Shown here: piece after piece, positions 61,263-64,000 of the stretch
Numbering within the stretch: the first letter of the stretch is position 1
Layout of the letters: each line of letters begins with the position of its first letter
DNA from: DATAQC01 sp051005135
GTDB taxonomy: Bacteria; Actinomycetota; Acidimicrobiia; Acidimicrobiales; AC-14
Direction of reading: 5' to 3'
Assembly (NCBI GenBank): GCA_051005135.1
Contig: JBPCJQ010000054.1
Span: 6,659 to 70,658 of the forward strand
Length of the DNA: 64,000 nucleotides
Program-made: the position numbers and the translations under genes
Notes under the pieces: model-generated
The model's input: the letters and a program-made list of their open reading frames with translations, nothing else
What the model was told of the DNA's origin: nothing
Databases searched by the model: none

Positions 61263-61302
61263 TTTGGCGCGCTGGCCGTGCCTGGCGCGGCCAGCGCGCA
61301 AA
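61263..61302. terminator. Bidirectional terminator-like hairpin between convergent genes
   Basis: CGCGCTGGCCG (61268-61278) pairs with CGGCCAGCGCG (61288-61298), extended by TTTG/CAAA outside with one bulged G. It sits between the convergent DinB and pirin genes and can fold in both transcripts. No long T-run follows. Confidence 0.6.
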
Positions 61303-61315
61303 GGTTGGCGAGACG

Positions 61316-62263
61316 TCAGCCGGGCACCTGGCCCAGCCGACCCAACTGGTAGTCCTCCATGGCCTGGGCCAGCTCGGCCCGGGTATTCATGACGAAGGGG
61401 CCGTACCACGCAACCGGCTCACCGATGGGGCGCCCTCCTAGGATGAGCACGTCGAGGCCGGGCGTTCGGCTGTCCTGGCGGCCGTCGGCTGACACCGTCA
61501 CCGTGTCACCATCGCCGAGCACCGCCAGCTGGCCGGCTTGCAACGGTCGGCCTTCCGGGCCCACCGTCCCCCGTCCCGACAGGGCGTAGACGAGGGCGTT
61601 GTACGAGCGAGGCCACCGCAGGCTGAGACGGGCGCCAGGGCTCACGGTGACGTGGGTCATGGCCATCGGCGTGTGGGTCATTCCCGGTCCCTCGTGGCCG
61701 GCCACGTCGCCGGCGATCACCCGCACCAGCGCACCAGCATCATCGGAGGTGAGCAGGTTCACCCGGTCGCGGGTGATGTCCTGGTAGCGGGGGGCCACCA
61801 TCTTCTGGACGGCAGGGAGGTTGACCCAGAGCTGTATGCCGTGGAACAGGCCGCCGCTGGCGACCAGGGCCTCGGGCGGGGCTTCTATGTGGAGGATGCC
61901 GGCGCCTGCCGTCATCCACTGGGTGTCGCCGTTGGAGATGAACCCCCCGCCGCCGATGGAGTCCTGGTGCTGGAAGGTGCCGTCGATCATGTAGGTGACG
62001 GTCTCGAAGCCGCGGTGGGGGTGCCACGGCGTGCCCTTGGGCTCGCCGGGGGCGTACTCCACCTCCCCCATCTGGTCCATGTGGACGAACGGGTCGGTAA
62101 CGCTGGCGTCGACCCCGGCGAAGGCCCGGTGCACGGGGAAGCCCTCACCCTCGAAGCCCGATGGTGCGGTGGTGACCGTGCGCACTGGCCGGGCCACGCT
62201 GGTGGCCTCCGGCCGGGCGATGCGGGGCAGCACCGAGGGATCGTCGACGGTAACGGCGGGCAT
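61316..62263 (-). CDS. Pirin family protein
   Basis: 315-aa double cupin. The N-terminal cupin holds the metal ligands in GTPWHPHRGFETVTY and GILHIEAPPE. The C-terminal cupin includes VYALSGRGTVG and LDVLILGGRPIGEPVAWYGPFVMNT. Pirins are reported as quercetinases or redox-sensing regulators; the role here is open. ATG 62263 has AAGGAG 6 nt upstream. Confidence 0.93.
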   Translation of the reverse strand: MPAVTVDDPSVLPRIARPEATSVARPVRTVTTAPSGFEGEGFPVHRAFAGVDASVTDPFVHMDQMGEVEYAPGEPKGTPWHPHRGFETVTYMIDGTFQHQDSIGGGGFISNGDTQWMTAGAGILHIEAPPEALVASGGLFHGIQLWVNLPAVQKMVAPRYQDITRDRVNLLTSDDAGALVRVIAGDVAGHEGPGMTHTPMAMTHVTVSPGARLSLRWPRSYNALVYALSGRGTVGPEGRPLQAGQLAVLGDGDTVTVSADGRQDSRTPGLDVLILGGRPIGEPVAWYGPFVMNTRAELAQAMEDYQLGRLGQVPG

Positions 62264-62360
62264 TGCAAGCTCCTTCCGGCCGCCGCCCTGGAAGTGGCGG
62301 CTTACGCGGGCTTCAACACCAGGGCGGTGACGGCCCTTCCCGCCGGTGTCAGGATGGGGG

Positions 62361-63182
62361 ATGGACGCGGCGCCGCTGGAAGGGATGACCATCGGGATCA
62401 CCGCAGAGCGGCGGGCGGCCGAACAGGCGGACCTGTTCCGGCGCCGGGGTGCGGAGGCCGTCTTCGGCCCAGCCATGCGCAGCGTGGTCGAGGGCCACGA
62501 CGAGGCCCTCCACGCTGCCACCGTCGAGCTCATCCGGCGGCCTCCCGACTTCGTGCTGGCCTCGACCGGCTTCGGGATGCGCACCTGGTTCGCCGCTGCC
62601 GACCGGGCCGGCCTAAAGGCCGAGCTGCTCGCCGCCCTGAGCCGGGCCCGGGTGGCCAACCGGGGGGCCAAGGCGGCGTCAGCCAACATCGCCGCCGGGC
62701 TCGAGCAGTGGTGGCGGGCGCCAGGCGAGCGCTTCGAAGAGCTGGTCGAGCGCGTGCTCGAAGAAGACCTCGCCGGGAACCAGGTCGCGGTCCAGCTCCA
62801 CGGGGGCCCCATGCCCGAGGCGGTGGCTCGCCTGGAGGCCGCCGGCGCATCGGTTGTCCAGATCGACGCTTACCGGGCGCGGATGCCCGCCGACACCGGC
62901 CCGGCCCGCCAGCTCATCGACGCCGCCTGCGATGGCCACCTGGCCGCGGTCACCTTCACTGCCGCTCCTGCCGTCCACAACCTGTTCGCCATCGCCGCCC
63001 AAGCGGGCCGCGAAGACGACCTGCGGCGGGCGCTGAACGGCCCGGTGGTGGCCGGCTGCGTGGGGCCCGTCTGCGCCAAGGGAGCCGTGGAAGAGGGCAT
63101 CGAGGCCCCCGTGGTGCCCGCCCAGGCCCGGCTCGTGCCCCTGGTGCAGGCCGTCACCGACTCTTTAGCCGAGCGCTCATGA
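62361..63182 (+). CDS. Uroporphyrinogen-III synthase (HemD) family protein
   Basis: 273 aa from ATG 62361 (a GTG at 62346 is also in frame). The two-lobed HemD fold is suggested by MTIGITAERRAAEQADLFRRRGA, PPDFVLASTGFGMRTWF, VAVQLHGGPMPEAVARLEAAGASVV and AAVTFTAAPAVHNLF. HemD sequences diverge widely and no other heme genes are nearby, so it may be the enzyme or a HemD-like regulator domain without its partner. Divergent from pirin; ends overlapping the GlsB gene by 6 bp. Confidence 0.8.
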   Translation: MDAAPLEGMTIGITAERRAAEQADLFRRRGAEAVFGPAMRSVVEGHDEALHAATVELIRRPPDFVLASTGFGMRTWFAAADRAGLKAELLAALSRARVANRGAKAASANIAAGLEQWWRAPGERFEELVERVLEEDLAGNQVAVQLHGGPMPEAVARLEAAGASVVQIDAYRARMPADTGPARQLIDAACDGHLAAVTFTAAPAVHNLFAIAAQAGREDDLRRALNGPVVAGCVGPVCAKGAVEEGIEAPVVPAQARLVPLVQAVTDSLAERS

Positions 63183-63434
63183 CCTACGCCGGCCCTCCAC
63201 CGCGCCCAGCACCACCAGCAGGATCGTCGCTCCCAGCGCAGCCAGGAGGATGGACCGTACCCCGAAACCGGTGATGCCCGGGTAGCTGGCAGCCCGAGCC
63301 AGCGCTCCTCCCACAAGGGCACCGGCCACCCCCACCGCGATCTTGGTGAGGCAACCCTCCTGTGGCCGCCCGGAGACCATGCCGGCGATCCACGCCGCCA
63401 GCAACCCGACTCCGATCCAGGAGAGCAGACCCAT
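63177..63434 (-). CDS. GlsB/YeaQ/YmgE family membrane protein
   Basis: 85 aa from ATG 63434. Three hydrophobic segments with GLLSWIGVGLLAAWIAGMVSG and GCLTKIAVGVAGALVGG, the Gly-rich pattern of the transglycosylase-associated/stress family. Function unknown. No Shine-Dalgarno; a TAGCGT hexamer 8 nt upstream of the ATG may be a promoter for a leaderless mRNA. Confidence 0.82.
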   Translation of the reverse strand: MGLLSWIGVGLLAAWIAGMVSGRPQEGCLTKIAVGVAGALVGGALARAASYPGITGFGVRSILLAALGATILLVVLGAVEGRRRS

Positions 63435-63589
63435 GCGCGTCGACGCTAACAACGGCTGGTTGCTTTCGGAGCACGCCGGGAGATCCGCGAACGGCAGCAC
63501 TTGTGGCTGGGAGCTCGATCAGTTGCCGCGGTGCTCGATGCACAGCTGCGCCAGCTGCTCGACCCTCCACGCGAATCGCAGCTGGGCTG

Positions 63590-63611
63590 GCGAGCCGTCG
63601 AGCCGGCTCGC
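63590..63611. repeat. Short inverted repeat downstream of the last gene
   Basis: GCGAGCC (63590-63596) and GGCTCGC (63605-63611) with an 8-nt loop lie about 20 nt past the stop of the gene at the right edge. Could act as its terminator; no U-tract. The rest of 63435-63631 shows nothing recognisable. Confidence 0.35.
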
Positions 63612-63631
63612 AACCCCGCCTGGCGGCGAGA

Positions 63632-64000
63632 TCAGAAGCGGGCGGTGTCGGGCTCGGCGACGATGTCGCCGATGTCGATGCCGAGGTCGGCAGCCAGGGC
63701 GGACACGAAGGCCGCACTCTCGGTGGCGAACGGCAACCACTCGCAGTAGCGGCGGTAGGCCTCCTCTGGATCGGGAGGGTCGCGGAGGTCGGCGACACCA
63801 CCCATGAAGCGCCCGAGCTTGACGAATTCGACCAGGCGCTCGTCGCCGTCTGAGCACGCTTCGTCGACCAGTGCGGCCCGGAACCGATCGAGGGGCACCG
63901 GCACCGGTTCGGTCGGACCCACCCGGGGGACGAAGTTGTGCTCGACCTCGCGCATCACCGACCGGTAGCCGGTGGCCAACGACGGCAACCACGGGTCGAC
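63632..64000 (-). CDS. Hypothetical protein, N-terminus beyond the window
   Basis: The frame stays open to the right edge (123 codons to the stop), so the start may lie outside; a TTG at 63988 is possible. The visible part is acidic and helical (FRAALVDEACSDGDERLVEFVKL, shortened in sense to DERLVEFVKLGRF; DPEEAYRRYCEWLPFATES). No family recognised and no membrane segment seen. Confidence 0.65.
   Translation of the reverse strand, partial: VDPWLPSLATGYRSVMREVEHNFVPRVGPTEPVPVPLDRFRAALVDEACSDGDERLVEFVKLGRFMGGVADLRDPPDPEEAYRRYCEWLPFATESAAFVSALAADLGIDIGDIVAEPDTARF

Overview
The window looks like a piece of a high-GC actinobacterial chromosome, most likely from the class Acidimicrobiia or a close relative (inference). 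The evidence is an actinobacterial-type integration host factor (mihF), a PimA-like mannosyltransferase with PatA-like and PgsA-like partners, and a gene order long known in Actinomycetota. No tRNA, rRNA, CRISPR array, insertion sequence or phage gene was seen. There is no gene-free stretch longer than about 300 bases; the longest gap, 42188-42479, holds a decayed toxin-antitoxin-like remnant and a terminator-like hairpin.

Left and central part (1-47.3 kb), almost all on the minus strand. In transcription order from the right it reads lemA, htpX, a DUF3048 lipoprotein, pdxS, pdxT, yebC, ruvC-ruvA-ruvB, yajC-secD-secF, apt, relA, hisS, aspS, rarA, DUF948, DUF6167, alaS, ruvX, mltG, aroE, a prepilin peptidase, aroC, an aroK-aroB fusion, aroQ, pepP, efp, nusB, the pyr operon (pyrR-pyrB-pyrC-carA-carB-pyrD-pyrF), mihF, gmk, rpoZ, coaBC and metK (cut by the left edge). 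Most neighbours overlap by 1-4 bases (ATGA, GTGA, TGATG), so translation is probably coupled. Four accessory insertions interrupt this backbone: a GH65 phosphorylase facing the other way between pyrR and nusB; a fluoride riboswitch with crcB-DUF190-crcB between pyrF and mihF; two genes in DNA of lower GC between rpoZ and coaBC; and a small nucleotidyltransferase pair between the prepilin peptidase and aroC.

Right part (47.3-64 kb) has mixed strands: an AMIN-like lipoprotein, PimA-like glycosyltransferase, M1 aminopeptidase, small SHOCT-like protein, DEAD-box helicase, YVTN propeller protein, membrane-anchored Thr/Pro-rich protein, ERCC4-Lsr2 fusion nuclease, PatA-like acyltransferase, PgsA-like CDP-alcohol phosphatidyltransferase, EF-G2-like GTPase with two tandem DinB paralogues, a pirin, a HemD-like protein, a GlsB/YmgE membrane protein and a hypothetical gene cut by the right edge.

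Regulation that can be read directly includes a fluoride (crcB) riboswitch, a PyrR-type binding loop with an intrinsic attenuator ahead of pyrR, and a perfect 14-bp inverted repeat at the pyrC/carA junction. Four genes (gmk, carB, htpX and a SHOCT-like gene) have no ATG, GTG or TTG at the place where homology puts their start, and appear to begin with CTG or ATC. This is the most unusual recurring signal in the window, although base errors in the assembly could explain some of it.
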